A stretch of DNA of 64,000 bases from Crystallibacter sulfonylureivorans_A (GTDB lineage Bacteria > Actinomycetota > Actinomycetes > Actinomycetales > Micrococcaceae). Of the stretch, positions 44,818 to 53,952 are shown piece by piece. Where the stretch lies: the NCBI RefSeq assembly GCF_047607445.1, contig NZ_JBLKRT010000004.1:1-64000 (forward strand), in the 5' to 3' direction. The translations under genes were made by a program, and so were the position numbers. The stretch's first letter is position 1. The number at the start of each line of letters is the position of its first letter. The notes under the pieces were generated by a model. The model was not told the DNA's origin. It was given only the letters and a program-made list of their open reading frames with translations, and made no database searches.

Positions 44818-46188
44818 TCACGAAACGGGCTCGTGAAGGACCTCAAAGTTCGGATGAGGGATCGTCTCAACGTCGACTTCGTTGTTGTTGACGAGATCAA
44901 AGAACGGGACGCGCGCCACAGTAGCTCGCACCTTCTTTTGAGGTGTTCCGGGACGGCCCCACACTACTGTCAACTCCTGGCCGATTTCGACATGCTTCTT
45001 GCTGACAAAAGCAATAGAGATCATTCGCCGGTAGAAGACGCTGTTGATTCGGCCGGTCGAAGTGCCAATCCGGTCACCCTTCTCGTCGAGAACCCAGTCT
45101 GCATGGTAAACGAATCCCGAACGACCGTTGGTATTGAAGTACATGTCCACTAGTCGTTCGTCGATCGAGTCGTAGGGCTCTACGTCTCGCCCTCTGAATT
45201 GGGACGCGAATATATCCGCAACGTCCTCTTCGTTCCAGACCAATGTAACGGCCGTGCGGTCGTCGGTCTCGGCGGCCTTCAGCAACGCCTCTCGACCTAT
45301 GAACTCATGATTGAAGTCGACCAGTTTTCTCCAGCCGACCTGTAGTGGCGTGACGAACCGGTCTTCGATTTCGTTACCGACACTGCCAACCAACTCGCGG
45401 TACTTATTGAACATTGCCGAATGGGGTCGCGTGTCGAAGAAGGCCGCGAGATCGGGGTCTTCGTACCACGGTAAGGGATAGTGCAGATTTATGTTTGGAA
45501 AGCCCGCCTCTGTGTGCTGCATCATGTAGGCCGCCTGTCCAAGCTTCTTCATTCCGAACCGCTGACCGGCTTCCCAGATGGCGCGGTAAACAGCTTCGGT
45601 GTCCGCCATGTCGCCATGGAGTTCGTAGGCAAGGCCTCCGGCCATGCCAAGTCGAATAAGACGGACCGGGACGCCTGCAATCATGGCTACGCGGTGCCTG
45701 GCAAACCTGATGTCGTGAAGGTCTTCCCCAGCCGCTTGTTCGAGTATCTCGAGCGACCGGGGTCCAGCTACCTGAATGAAAAATTCCTCAGATGTCCTGT
45801 CAGTGCCTTGCACATCAAATGTGCTATTGAGCAGCCGGTACTCCAAGACAGGGGCGAGCCAGTATGAGCGGTAGGTGTCCTCGGAAATGCGTGCCAAGAC
45901 TCCGTCGGTAAGTATCTGCCCCTTTTCATTGCACAACACTGCGTGGCGGATTTGACCAACTTCGAAGTTAACGAGGGAATTCACGCATACCGAACGGAGG
46001 AACTCAAGAGCTTCGGTTCCACTAACGTCGTACACCGGTGAAATTCCATGGAGCGCGGTACAGATATGTGCCGTCGTTTTGGATGCGAGTATTTCGGAAC
46101 GTGCACCTTCATACTCAAAGGGGACCTGCCTAGGTCCCGCCTGGAAAAGTGTAAAGACTCCCTCAGCAATAGCAGTAGATGCTGACAT
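44818..46188 (-). CDS. LigM/DesA-like tetrahydrofolate-dependent aromatic O-demethylase (GcvT fold)
   Basis: 456 residues of the aminomethyltransferase superfamily. Typical blocks are HAVLCNEKGQILTDGVL, FFIQVAGPRSLEILE, LAYELHGDMADTEAVY and TEAGFPNINLHYP. This long form matches the vanillate/syringate O-demethylases LigM and DesA, which pass an aromatic methoxy group to tetrahydrofolate. PurU and FolD in the same segment can recycle the folate. AAAGGAGA precedes the ATG. The exact aromatic substrate is not known. Confidence 0.75.
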   Translation of the reverse strand: MSASTAIAEGVFTLFQAGPRQVPFEYEGARSEILASKTTAHICTALHGISPVYDVSGTEALEFLRSVCVNSLVNFEVGQIRHAVLCNEKGQILTDGVLARISEDTYRSYWLAPVLEYRLLNSTFDVQGTDRTSEEFFIQVAGPRSLEILEQAAGEDLHDIRFARHRVAMIAGVPVRLIRLGMAGGLAYELHGDMADTEAVYRAIWEAGQRFGMKKLGQAAYMMQHTEAGFPNINLHYPLPWYEDPDLAAFFDTRPHSAMFNKYRELVGSVGNEIEDRFVTPLQVGWRKLVDFNHEFIGREALLKAAETDDRTAVTLVWNEEDVADIFASQFRGRDVEPYDSIDERLVDMYFNTNGRSGFVYHADWVLDEKGDRIGTSTGRINSVFYRRMISIAFVSKKHVEIGQELTVVWGRPGTPQKKVRATVARVPFFDLVNNNEVDVETIPHPNFEVLHEPVS

Positions 46189-46631
46189 CTGTTAGTTCTC
46201 CTTTAGGTTCTGCGTGCTTCGTTGCACTGCGGTTGGGCCGGCATTCGTTTACTCCGAGTTCGTTGTCATTTGCACCTGCGATGACGCAGCGTCCGCCGGC
46301 CTTTCGTCAGCCCTTCATCGTTGACGTCCTTGTCCAGGTCTTGCGGCCTGGAAGTGATGGATTGTTCAGCCATCATTCTGCCCGCGCAGGGTTGATTCGC
46401 CCTTACGCGTTTTATGGATCGCGTATGAGGTCAGGTATTCTCACGCTAAGGGCCGCGTGCAAGGGGCGGAACGAAGGCCCCAAGCCGCAGGGCAGGCGAA
46501 TAATGCATCGTTAAGTCGTGCTGCAAACTTGGCGAAACATACCGCACCACCGTCGCGGACAATTCAGGATGACGACCATTCTTCCGCCGCCCCTGGCATC
46601 GTCCGCGCAGTTAGGGCGGCGATATGATGGA
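46189..46631. other. Gene-free gap upstream of the demethylase
   Basis: 443 bp without a convincing gene. It should hold the promoter of the demethylase gene. A 36-residue frame at 46266-46376 on the minus strand is protein-like but lacks a ribosome site. Confidence 0.4.
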
Positions 46632-47549
46632 TTAAGCGTTCTCGGGCGCGAGGACGATGTCGAAGCGGGTGTGTACCCAGCCTTGTCCGTCGAGGTCGCG
46701 TCCGTCCGGGGCCGGCACTCCGGGAGGATGTTCCACGAAGTCTTTGATCAGCGATTCCTTGACGCCGAAGACCGTGTCGGATTTGAGCAGGTGGTCTCCG
46801 CTGACGAAGATGTGCGTGACTAGGGTGCGTTTGCCCGATGCGGTGACCATGAAGTGCAGGTGCGAGGCGCGCATCGGGGACCGGCCGGTTGCTTCGAGTA
46901 TCTGTCCCACCGGGCCGTCGTGCGGGATCGGGTATGGGGTCGGGGTGAGGCCCCAGAAGTTGTAGTTGCCGTCCTGGTCAGCGAACAGGTATGCGCGTCC
47001 GGCGACCCGGCCGTCGGTGTACTGGACGTCGTAGAAGCCGTCTTCGTCGGCTTCCCAGACTTCGATCCGTGCTCCGGGGACCGGGTTGCCGTCGGTGTCC
47101 CAGACGGTGCCTTCGACCCAGCAGGGCTGGCCGGGGGCGCCGCCGGCGATATCGCCGCCGATCGCGACTTCGGGGGCGTCGTCGACGAAGTACGGGCCGA
47201 ATACGGTGGCCTCCGTGGCGTTCATGTAGGCCTCATTGTTGACGTTGATGGTCTGCATTGAGGCGCCGAGGACATCGGAGAGCAGGATGAATTCCTGCCG
47301 CTTGTCGTCGGTGATGTGGCCGGTGGCGGTGAGGAATTCGATGGCCCTATTCCATTCGGCTTCGGTCAGGCGGACATCGCGGATGAAGGCGTGCAGGTGG
47401 GTTACAAGGCCTTGCATGAGCTGCTTAAGCCGCGGGTCGGTGCAGTTCTCGAACGAGCGCAGGACATTCCGGGTCAGGGTTTCCTCGACGGCGGACTGCT
47501 CGGCTAAGACGGCCGGCCTCGATCCGCTGGTGTGGCTGGTGTCAGTCAT
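46632..47549 (-). CDS. Intradiol ring-cleavage dioxygenase (hydroxyquinol/catechol 1,2-dioxygenase)
   Basis: 305 residues. The Fe(III) ligands are recognisable: Tyr in TVFGPYFVDDAP, Tyr in FYDVQY and two His in SHLHFMV. The N-terminal helical domain includes LVTHLHAFIRDVRLTEAEW. With maleylacetate reductase directly upstream, hydroxyquinol (1,2,4-benzenetriol) is the likelier substrate than catechol, giving maleylacetate. The start is ATG 47549 or 47552 after AAGGAG; its first bases overlap the reductase stop. Confidence 0.85.
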   Translation of the reverse strand: MTDTSHTSGSRPAVLAEQSAVEETLTRNVLRSFENCTDPRLKQLMQGLVTHLHAFIRDVRLTEAEWNRAIEFLTATGHITDDKRQEFILLSDVLGASMQTINVNNEAYMNATEATVFGPYFVDDAPEVAIGGDIAGGAPGQPCWVEGTVWDTDGNPVPGARIEVWEADEDGFYDVQYTDGRVAGRAYLFADQDGNYNFWGLTPTPYPIPHDGPVGQILEATGRSPMRASHLHFMVTASGKRTLVTHIFVSGDHLLKSDTVFGVKESLIKDFVEHPPGVPAPDGRDLDGQGWVHTRFDIVLAPENA

Positions 47550-48682
47550 CATGGTGCTCCTTGTTCGCGGGTCGGATTCTGGGCCCATTGGAAGGGGCTA
47601 GTTGGCACTGCTCCAGTGAGGGCGTCGGACAGCAACATTGTGATGTTCTCTTCTGTGACAGCGACAGGGTTGGACGAGGGCGCCGCAGCTACGATTCGGC
47701 TTGTCGCTTCGGCTATATCTCGGGTGGTGAATTTGTCACCGCGCAATTGTCCTGGTGCCCCGAGCATGGTGTGCAGACCACTGAGGGCGGCAACGGCGGC
47801 CGCTGCCGGATCTTCTCCTGGATCCTGGGTGCCCAGGGAACCTGCCAGTCGGGCTGCCAGCTCGGGGACCGCAGGAGCATTCAGGGCAAGCACATATGGC
47901 AACACCGCAGCGTGGGTGGGTGCGTGTGGAAGATCGAACGTGCCACCGAGCACATGGCAGATTTTGTGGTGAAGGCCTGATCCGGCGGACGCGAAAGCTA
48001 CAGCCGAGAGGTAGCAGCCGTAAAGGGCTTGCTCGCGGGCCGAGAGGTCGTCGGGGTGCGCAACGAGACCCCGCAGGGCGCCCGCAAGCGACCGCGCGCC
48101 CTCCAGCGCCAGCGCTTGGTTGATCGGATCGGCCCGGGGCGCCCACAGTGAATCCACCGCATGGGCCAGTCCGTTCAGGCCGGAGGAAACTGCCAGCTCT
48201 AAGGGCAGGGGGAGCGTCAGCTCCGCGTCATAGACGACGGCGGCTGGCAGCACCTTCAAATCGATTCCGGTGCGCTTTGTGCCGTTCTCCGTCAAGCCCC
48301 ACATATTCGTCGCTTCCGACCCGGAGAAAGTGGTGGGTACGGAAACAATCGGTACGCTGCTGGTTAACGCTATGGCCTTCGCCAAGCCGGTCGCTGACCC
48401 CCCGCCTACCGCCACCAGAAGGTCGACTTCGGCCTCCGCCGCGGCTGCACGGGCTCGCTCGGCGTTCTCCACCGGGACATGCTGACGGACCTCGTTCCAA
48501 CGCAGAGCCACGGGAATCGCGGCCGATAGTGTGGAGACCAGTTCATGGTCGCGGTTGGAGGCGATGAGCATGACACGCTGCGCGCCAAGCCGCTGGCCCT
48601 CGGCGGCAACGTTTTGGGCGAAACGGCCGGATTCGAAGACCACGCGCTGGCCCAAAGTGATGTGCTCGAAGTTCAAAGGCAA
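47549..48682 (-). CDS. Maleylacetate reductase
   Basis: 377 residues of the iron-alcohol-dehydrogenase fold, with VGGGSATGLAKAIAL, VPTTFSGSEATNMWG, LNGLAHAVDSLWAP and HHKICHVLGGTFDLPHAPTHA, all typical of maleylacetate reductases. It reduces maleylacetate to 3-oxoadipate with NAD(P)H. A TTG start behind AAGGAA is used. It overlaps the dioxygenase by one codon, so the two form a coupled pair. Confidence 0.9.
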   Translation of the reverse strand: MPLNFEHITLGQRVVFESGRFAQNVAAEGQRLGAQRVMLIASNRDHELVSTLSAAIPVALRWNEVRQHVPVENAERARAAAAEAEVDLLVAVGGGSATGLAKAIALTSSVPIVSVPTTFSGSEATNMWGLTENGTKRTGIDLKVLPAAVVYDAELTLPLPLELAVSSGLNGLAHAVDSLWAPRADPINQALALEGARSLAGALRGLVAHPDDLSAREQALYGCYLSAVAFASAGSGLHHKICHVLGGTFDLPHAPTHAAVLPYVLALNAPAVPELAARLAGSLGTQDPGEDPAAAAVAALSGLHTMLGAPGQLRGDKFTTRDIAEATSRIVAAAPSSNPVAVTEENITMLLSDALTGAVPTSPFQWAQNPTREQGAP

Positions 48683-48728
48683 AGCGGTTCCTTCCGATGG
48701 CCGAATTCGTGCAGGGCAAATCGCAGGT

Positions 48729-49265
48729 TCAGAGTACGGAGTGGCGTCCCAGATGATGCCATGTCCGGTCGTGGTAGATAAGCGGAGACACAGCCGCTGG
48801 AGCCTCGGTGACGCTGCTTTCGAGGGCTTCTACAGCAACAATTGTTGACCCGCCCGCGTCCACGGTATTGGCGATTCGTCCTCTTATCCGGTTGACGACG
48901 GAGTGGAAGATGGGCTCGCCGGTACTGAGCCTGCGCCAGAGAGTGAGGTCAGCAAACCTGTCCAAACCGCTCGTCGAGCAGAGTTGGGCGATAGGGAGGT
49001 CATGAGCTGTTAGTAGGTGTATTACCACCGTTTCGGCCTTGAGTATGGCAGCGCTGGCCGACGAGGTTGAGGAAAGTGAGAAGGCCAGTATGGGAGGGGC
49101 GGCACTGATGGAAATAACTGAAGTAGCGGTCAAAGCGACGGGACCGTCGCCTGGGTCGGCAGTGATCACTGCGACGCCTGCAGGATGGTTTCTGAAGGCC
49201 CTCTTGAAATGATCTGCTGACAAAACGTCATTGGTGCTGTTGCGCTGTTGGACTGCAGTGTCCAT
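48729..49265 (-). CDS. Flavin reductase (HpaC/DszD-like)
   Basis: 178 residues of the FMN-binding split-barrel family. FRNHPAGVAVITAD then TATSVISISAAPPILAFSL are the usual blocks. It supplies reduced flavin to two-component monooxygenases. A monooxygenase of that type is encoded at 53953. GGAAGGGAG precedes the ATG at 49265. It leads the operon with maleylacetate reductase and the dioxygenase. Confidence 0.87.
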   Translation of the reverse strand: MDTAVQQRNSTNDVLSADHFKRAFRNHPAGVAVITADPGDGPVALTATSVISISAAPPILAFSLSSTSSASAAILKAETVVIHLLTAHDLPIAQLCSTSGLDRFADLTLWRRLSTGEPIFHSVVNRIRGRIANTVDAGGSTIVAVEALESSVTEAPAAVSPLIYHDRTWHHLGRHSVL

Positions 49266-49522
49266 TGCGGAACTCCCTTCCGAATTCGGTGACCCACCAA
49301 GCAGGAAGGCCAATTGGTCCTACGAACCTATGGCTACGGGAGAATAACGGAACAGCAGGAGAATACCCGAACGGCTACCTGATCAACATCGCCAGTTCGG
49401 ATGCACGGAAGACGCGTATGCGTAGTTCCACGCGAATTAGCGCTACCTTGCAGCGGCGAGAAACTTTCACTTCTAGGCTGGCACTCATCCGGCTATATCG
49501 TCTTTGATTTTAGGAGGCCATC
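49266..49522. other. Divergent promoter region
   Basis: 257 bp between flavin reductase and the SDR gene. It must hold promoters for both. It is AT-rich toward the SDR start, but I found no clear palindrome. Confidence 0.4.
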
Positions 49523-50275
49523 TTGTCTAATTCGCCATTGACTGGGCGTACCGCACTTGTGTCGGGTGCAGGAAGGGGCATTGGTGCAGCCCATGCAGCA
49601 GCGCTCGTACAAAACGGTGCCAAGGTCGTGCTCGGTGATGTTGATGCGAAGGCGGGTGAAGCTACCGCACTGGAACTTGGGGCCGCCGCTCGGTTCATCC
49701 GACTCGATGTCACGAACCCAGATGATTGGTCTGCTGCGGTCACAATGGCCGAAGACCCGAAGTGGGGCAGCGGACACGTCGATATCTTGGTAAATAACGC
49801 AGGAGTTAGCATTCCGCGCTTACTGGAGGATATGACTGTGGAGGAATGGCAAAAGACCCTGGACGTGAACCTCACAGGCCACTTCAATGGGATCTCGGCC
49901 GTGATTTCCTCCATGAAGCAGGCCGGCGGCGGAGCCATCGTCAACACGTCTTCGATGACGGCAACGGTACCGGTCACCAAACTGGCACACTACGTTGCGA
50001 CCAAGATGGCGATCGACGGTCTGACGAAGGTAGCTGCGCTTGAGTTGGGGCGGTACGGCATCAGGGTCAACTCTCTGCATCCCGGCTATATCGACACAGC
50101 GATGATGGGCGGCGCCCGGGAGGACGCCGTGGCTGGGAACCTTCCCATACCGCGGTTCGGGCGGCCGGAAGAGGTAGCCGACATGATGATTTACATCGTT
50201 TCCCGTGCAGTTTATTCAACTGGCAGCCAGTTCGCGGTTGACGGGGGAGTAGTCTCGGGTATTGAGCACGGCTAA
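49523..50275 (+). CDS. Classical SDR dehydrogenase
   Basis: 250 residues. It has VSGAGRGIGAAHAA for cofactor binding, VNNAGVS, the catalytic Ser in VNTSSM, Tyr-x3-Lys in HYVATK, and the C-terminal FAVDGGV of classical SDRs. It starts at TTG behind AGGAGG. Likely oxidises or reduces a ring or side-chain alcohol within the aromatic cluster; the substrate is unknown. Confidence 0.88.
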   Translation: MSNSPLTGRTALVSGAGRGIGAAHAAALVQNGAKVVLGDVDAKAGEATALELGAAARFIRLDVTNPDDWSAAVTMAEDPKWGSGHVDILVNNAGVSIPRLLEDMTVEEWQKTLDVNLTGHFNGISAVISSMKQAGGGAIVNTSSMTATVPVTKLAHYVATKMAIDGLTKVAALELGRYGIRVNSLHPGYIDTAMMGGAREDAVAGNLPIPRFGRPEEVADMMIYIVSRAVYSTGSQFAVDGGVVSGIEHG

Positions 50276-50678
50276 GCCATTAACCAGCAGGTCTCTGGTA
50301 CCGTGCCGCGGAAAATCCCCTTGAAGGTGATACGCCGTGCTGTAGTTCAATCCAAGCTCGACGATTTCATCATCAAGAGATCGGAACGTGGCGACAGCAG
50401 TGGTGCGTGTGAATGTATCGAGCTGAACCATCAGATGGAGCTGCTGCGTGGAACGGTGGCACGTCGGGCGATTTGCCCCTACTCCCCCAGGCCTGCTTGT
50501 GGAGCTGGCGAAATCCCAGTCCTTGCGAGCGCTTGTACCGGCGGCATAATACCGCCAGCACAATAGGCTGAAAACTTTCAGGACGGTACCGCTGCGCCCG
50601 TGAGGGATCCGGGCGGAACACGGCCACGGCCTACGTTGGAAGTTCAGCAAACGCTTACGGATGACTGGAGTAATCCAC
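50276..50678. other. Non-coding gap upstream of the 50679 hairpin
   Basis: Frames exist on the minus strand, but none is credible as a gene and no motif was recognised. Confidence 0.4.
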
Positions 50679-50712
50679 GGGCCGGAGCAGCAAAGTCCTG
50701 CTGCTCCGGCCC
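50679..50712. terminator. Strong hairpin terminator
   Basis: A 14-bp perfect stem (arms 50679-50692 and 50699-50712, cores GGAGCAGCA/TGCTGCTCC) with a 6-base loop, followed by CTTCTT. A third copy of the arm, GCCGGAGCAGCA, occurs at 50725-50736. Placed between the SDR and the minus-strand transporter, it can stop transcription from both. Confidence 0.75.
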
Positions 50713-50805
50713 CAGTCTTCTTGTGCCGGAGCAGCAGGATTTGACTTCCGTTTGATGCCGAACAGTTCAACGTGAAGAAAACGGCTTCTGCTGCGCCAGG
50801 ATAGA

Positions 50806-52152
50806 TCAGCTGGTCATGGAAACATTTCCGCTTTCAGTTGCCTTGCTGCCGGTCGGGAAGGGATAGGTCTTCGGTAGGAACAGCAGGAGGGCTGCTGCGA
50901 TCAGGAGTGCCCCGGCGAAGAGGAACAGCACCGACGTGTAGGTGCCGTTGACGTCAAATGCCGTCCCCAAGACAACCGGTCCCAGACCGGTGCCGATTCC
51001 GGCGGCTCCAAAGAGGTAGCCTGTCAGTTGGCTGTAGGAGTGAAGGCCGAAGTAACGCGAGGCGAGAAAGGCGATGAGGTCTGTCTCGGCGCCTGCGGCG
51101 AAACCAATCGTGATCAATGCGAAAATAGGTGCCGTCCCGGAGGCCAGGAAAACGATGCCGAGACATGCCACAGCGAATACAATCGCGCCAACCTTCGGCG
51201 CGTGAAAGCGGTCGTAAAGCAGGCCGGCAAAAATTCGTCCTGCGATTGATGCCATACCTAAAGCGGCGAGAGAACCCGCCGCTTCCGCGGGACTCCAACC
51301 GTTGTCTGTCAGCAATGGCACGGCGTGGATGGTAGTGCCTACGATAACCATCGTGGCCAGCAGGACCGAGGAAGCCAGCAACCAAAAGGTGCGATTCCGA
51401 AGCGCGGAGCGAACCGAAATACCGGTGAGCTTTTGTGTTGCTTGATCCGCAGCCAAGGGGTGCACAGTTGTTCCTGGGACTTCACCTGGTTTCGGGTCGC
51501 GGACCAGGCCGAGGACGCAGGGAAGAGCCACGATTAGCAACAGTGCTGCAAGCCCGAAGTAGCCTGCGCGCCAGCCGAAGAGGCCAACAAGATACTGCGC
51601 GTATTGGGGAATAACTGCCTGACCAATGGCAACCCCGGTTACAGCCAACCCAATGGCCAAGCCGCGGCGGCGGTCGACCCATCGGGCTACCGTCTTGACG
51701 TAGGAGACCGGGTTCTGAGGACCCCCGGTCACTGCCAACAAGGCGACAAGGAGGACATAGACCCCCAGGACGGCTGGCGTAACCGCCAACGCGGCAAGGT
51801 TGAGGGCCATCAAGATTACGCCGACTGGCACAACGCGCCGCACCCCCCATTTGTCGATGGCGGAGCCCACCATAGGTTGTACCAGCACGCTCAAGAGGCC
51901 GCCGATTGCAACGCCGGCGCTGATCGCACCACGGCTCCATCCGAATTCGTCGCTAATCGGTTTCAGAAACACGCCGCTGGTACTCATAAACAAGGGAACT
52001 ACTGACACCGAGAGAGCTGCCGCTGAACCGGCTACCACCATCCAGGCCCGGCGGCCGTGTTTCGAAACCGTGGCGTCGGCGTCGAGTCCGGAGGTGTTGG
52101 AGGAATTGTTAATATCAGGCATGCCTGCATTGAGCATTTTTGTTTTTCCCAT
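50806..52152 (-). CDS. MFS transporter, oxalate/formate-antiporter (OFA) type
   Basis: 448 residues and 12 helices, following a polar N-terminal 30 residues. The stretch FGWSRGAISAGVAIGGLLSVLVQPMVGSAIDKWGVRR, then FGWRAGYFGLAALLLI, is typical of OFA/MCT carriers for small monocarboxylates or aromatic acids. The start is ATG 52152 or the ATG 15 bp later, with GGGAAA before the latter. It may import the aromatic substrate, or export formate made by PurU. Confidence 0.82.
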   Translation of the reverse strand: MGKTKMLNAGMPDINNSSNTSGLDADATVSKHGRRAWMVVAGSAAALSVSVVPLFMSTSGVFLKPISDEFGWSRGAISAGVAIGGLLSVLVQPMVGSAIDKWGVRRVVPVGVILMALNLAALAVTPAVLGVYVLLVALLAVTGGPQNPVSYVKTVARWVDRRRGLAIGLAVTGVAIGQAVIPQYAQYLVGLFGWRAGYFGLAALLLIVALPCVLGLVRDPKPGEVPGTTVHPLAADQATQKLTGISVRSALRNRTFWLLASSVLLATMVIVGTTIHAVPLLTDNGWSPAEAAGSLAALGMASIAGRIFAGLLYDRFHAPKVGAIVFAVACLGIVFLASGTAPIFALITIGFAAGAETDLIAFLASRYFGLHSYSQLTGYLFGAAGIGTGLGPVVLGTAFDVNGTYTSVLFLFAGALLIAAALLLFLPKTYPFPTGSKATESGNVSMTS

Positions 52153-52676
52153 CGACTTTGATGTGGTATTGAACGCAAAGAGCAGATTAGATGCGGTGCA
52201 CCGGCTTCTTTTCGAGTCCGTGCAGTAAATGTTTCGATGCGGCTCCCCCTTCTTAGTGGTAGCCGCGTGCATCGTAGGGACCTAAATCTGTGGAGATGGA
52301 CTGGAGCGGTTGTTCCCGCTCTCAGGATGTAAGCCGCCGACCCCGTACTACCCTGCTGTTGGGCGGTGGGCATACCAGTTCTAGCTATACAGAGCGGCTG
52401 AGGCACTAAGCAGGTACAGCGCCTGGTTTTTGAGGACTCAAGCCCTTCGGGGCCGCCGGCTTCTATACCCCAGGGACAAGACCAGTCTCTGGGATAGCAG
52501 GTGGTCTTCCACGAGAGTTGTTTGTCTTGGCAGTCGGTTTATTCAGGCCCCGGCGATAGTTTTTCAGGGCTCCGCCCTCTAGCCGATCAGGTACTTGGAC
52601 ATTGCTTCTCCTATCATTAGTCGTCGAACGCTGTGGCAGTACGTAAGTAAGAGTTGTGCGAGGGGCTGCTCCATGA
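52153..52676. other. Non-coding gap
   Basis: About 520 bp between the MFS and zinc-dehydrogenase genes. No convincing gene or structured element seen. Promoter of the transporter expected here. Confidence 0.4.
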
Positions 52677-53774
52677 TCAGGCATGTGTGAGTACGACGCC
52701 GGTGATCAGCGACCGATCGGCGGCCGTCTGCATCGCTTCGTCGGCTTGATCGAGAGTGAAAGTAGTGCTGAGCATGGCGGCAACGTCCAACTTGCCCCGT
52801 TCGATCAACCGAGCAATGCGCGGCAGATCGCGGTTGAGGAAGCCTCCACCGCTTTGGGATCCGCGTACCTGTTTGCCAAAAAGTGAAAGCGGGACACTTG
52901 GGAGACTGACGGTGGATGATTGCAAGGGAGCGACCATGCTGGTAGCGACTATGATGCCGCCGTTGCGAGTCAGGCTGAATGCCTCCTCGACGCTTCCTTG
53001 CGCTCCCGTGGCTTCTAGTGCGACGTCGACGCCGCGCCCCATGGTCTTGGCCAAAACGAGAGCTGCCGTGTCATCGTTCCAAGGATCGATGACAGTGGTG
53101 GCACCGAGCGTGCCGGCGAGTTCGCGTCGGGCCGGCAACGGCTCGACGGCAATGATGTTTGCCGCGCCGGCCATACGTGCCGCCTGAATCATCCACAAGC
53201 CGAGGTGGCCGCAACCAAGAACCAGCACGTCGTCTCCGGGCTTGACCTGTCCCACTTCGATGACTGCTCCCACACCCGAGATCGCCCCGCATCCCAGAAG
53301 GGCTAAATGTTCGGGTTCCAAGTCGCTGGAAACGACGGCAAAGTTTCGTTCGTAGTACGTCATGTATTCACTGAACGTCCCAACCCCGCCAACCCCGACG
53401 AGAGGAAGCCCGTGGGAGGTCGTTCCCACGTGTGGGGGATTGAATGTGTCCTGCCAAAGTTTCTCGCACTGGGACGGAGTCCCCTGCCGGCAGCTGTAAC
53501 AACTGCCGCATTCCATGCTGCCAGCGATAACCACACGATCCCCAACCTGGGCTTTGACGGTGTTGTGGCCCACTGCCTCCACGACCCCGGTTGCGCTGTG
53601 ACCGGGAACGACCGCAATCGGCGCAGCCCGATCCCCCGCGAGCGTCAATTTGTCTGTGCTGCACACAGCCGAGGCATCGAGACGGACAATTACCTGTCCC
53701 TCGCCAGGATCGCTGAGGGTTATGTCCTCGACCACTAGCGGTTGCTGGGGTTCGAGGGAAAGAGCTGCGCGCAT
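52677..53774 (-). CDS. Zinc-dependent alcohol dehydrogenase
   Basis: 365 residues of the MDR family. The catalytic zinc region is AVCSTDKLTLAG and GHSATGVV. The structural zinc set is ECGSCYSCRQGTPSQCEK, with four Cys. NAD binding reads VLVLGCGHLGLWMIQAARMAGA. LLGCGAISGVGAV is typical of the class III-like and mycothiol-linked branch. Start ATG 53774 behind AAGGAAG. An alcohol or formaldehyde-like substrate is plausible in a demethylation context, but unproven. Confidence 0.85.
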   Translation of the reverse strand: MRAALSLEPQQPLVVEDITLSDPGEGQVIVRLDASAVCSTDKLTLAGDRAAPIAVVPGHSATGVVEAVGHNTVKAQVGDRVVIAGSMECGSCYSCRQGTPSQCEKLWQDTFNPPHVGTTSHGLPLVGVGGVGTFSEYMTYYERNFAVVSSDLEPEHLALLGCGAISGVGAVIEVGQVKPGDDVLVLGCGHLGLWMIQAARMAGAANIIAVEPLPARRELAGTLGATTVIDPWNDDTAALVLAKTMGRGVDVALEATGAQGSVEEAFSLTRNGGIIVATSMVAPLQSSTVSLPSVPLSLFGKQVRGSQSGGGFLNRDLPRIARLIERGKLDVAAMLSTTFTLDQADEAMQTAADRSLITGVVLTHA

Positions 53775-53952
53775 TCGAACTTCCTTATCTATCTGCTGGT
53801 AGGGAGTGGGCTGAGACCAATGATTGCCTGTCACGGGAGAAGGCAGAACACCTATTCGATCAATCACGTATGCAAACACGTAGGTCTACGCTAGGGATCC
53901 CTCCGAGTGCCGCGGAACAGTAGTGGTCGATGACGACCCTGAAGGAGTTTCG

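Noticed and set aside
44641..45153. 170-codon plus-strand frame over the 44.6-kb hairpin
   Set aside because: Starts within the hairpin and lies opposite the demethylase gene; no domain recognised.
46266..46376. 36-residue frame resembling the start of a permease
   Set aside because: No Shine-Dalgarno sequence and no continuation; it could be a remnant but the evidence is too thin.
50216..50770. 184-codon minus-strand frame after the SDR
   Set aside because: It overlaps the SDR end and the strong terminator hairpin, has no ribosome site and no protein-like pattern.
52463..52684. 73-codon minus-strand frame after the zinc dehydrogenase
   Set aside because: It begins inside the end of the dehydrogenase gene, has basic low-complexity content and no motif.
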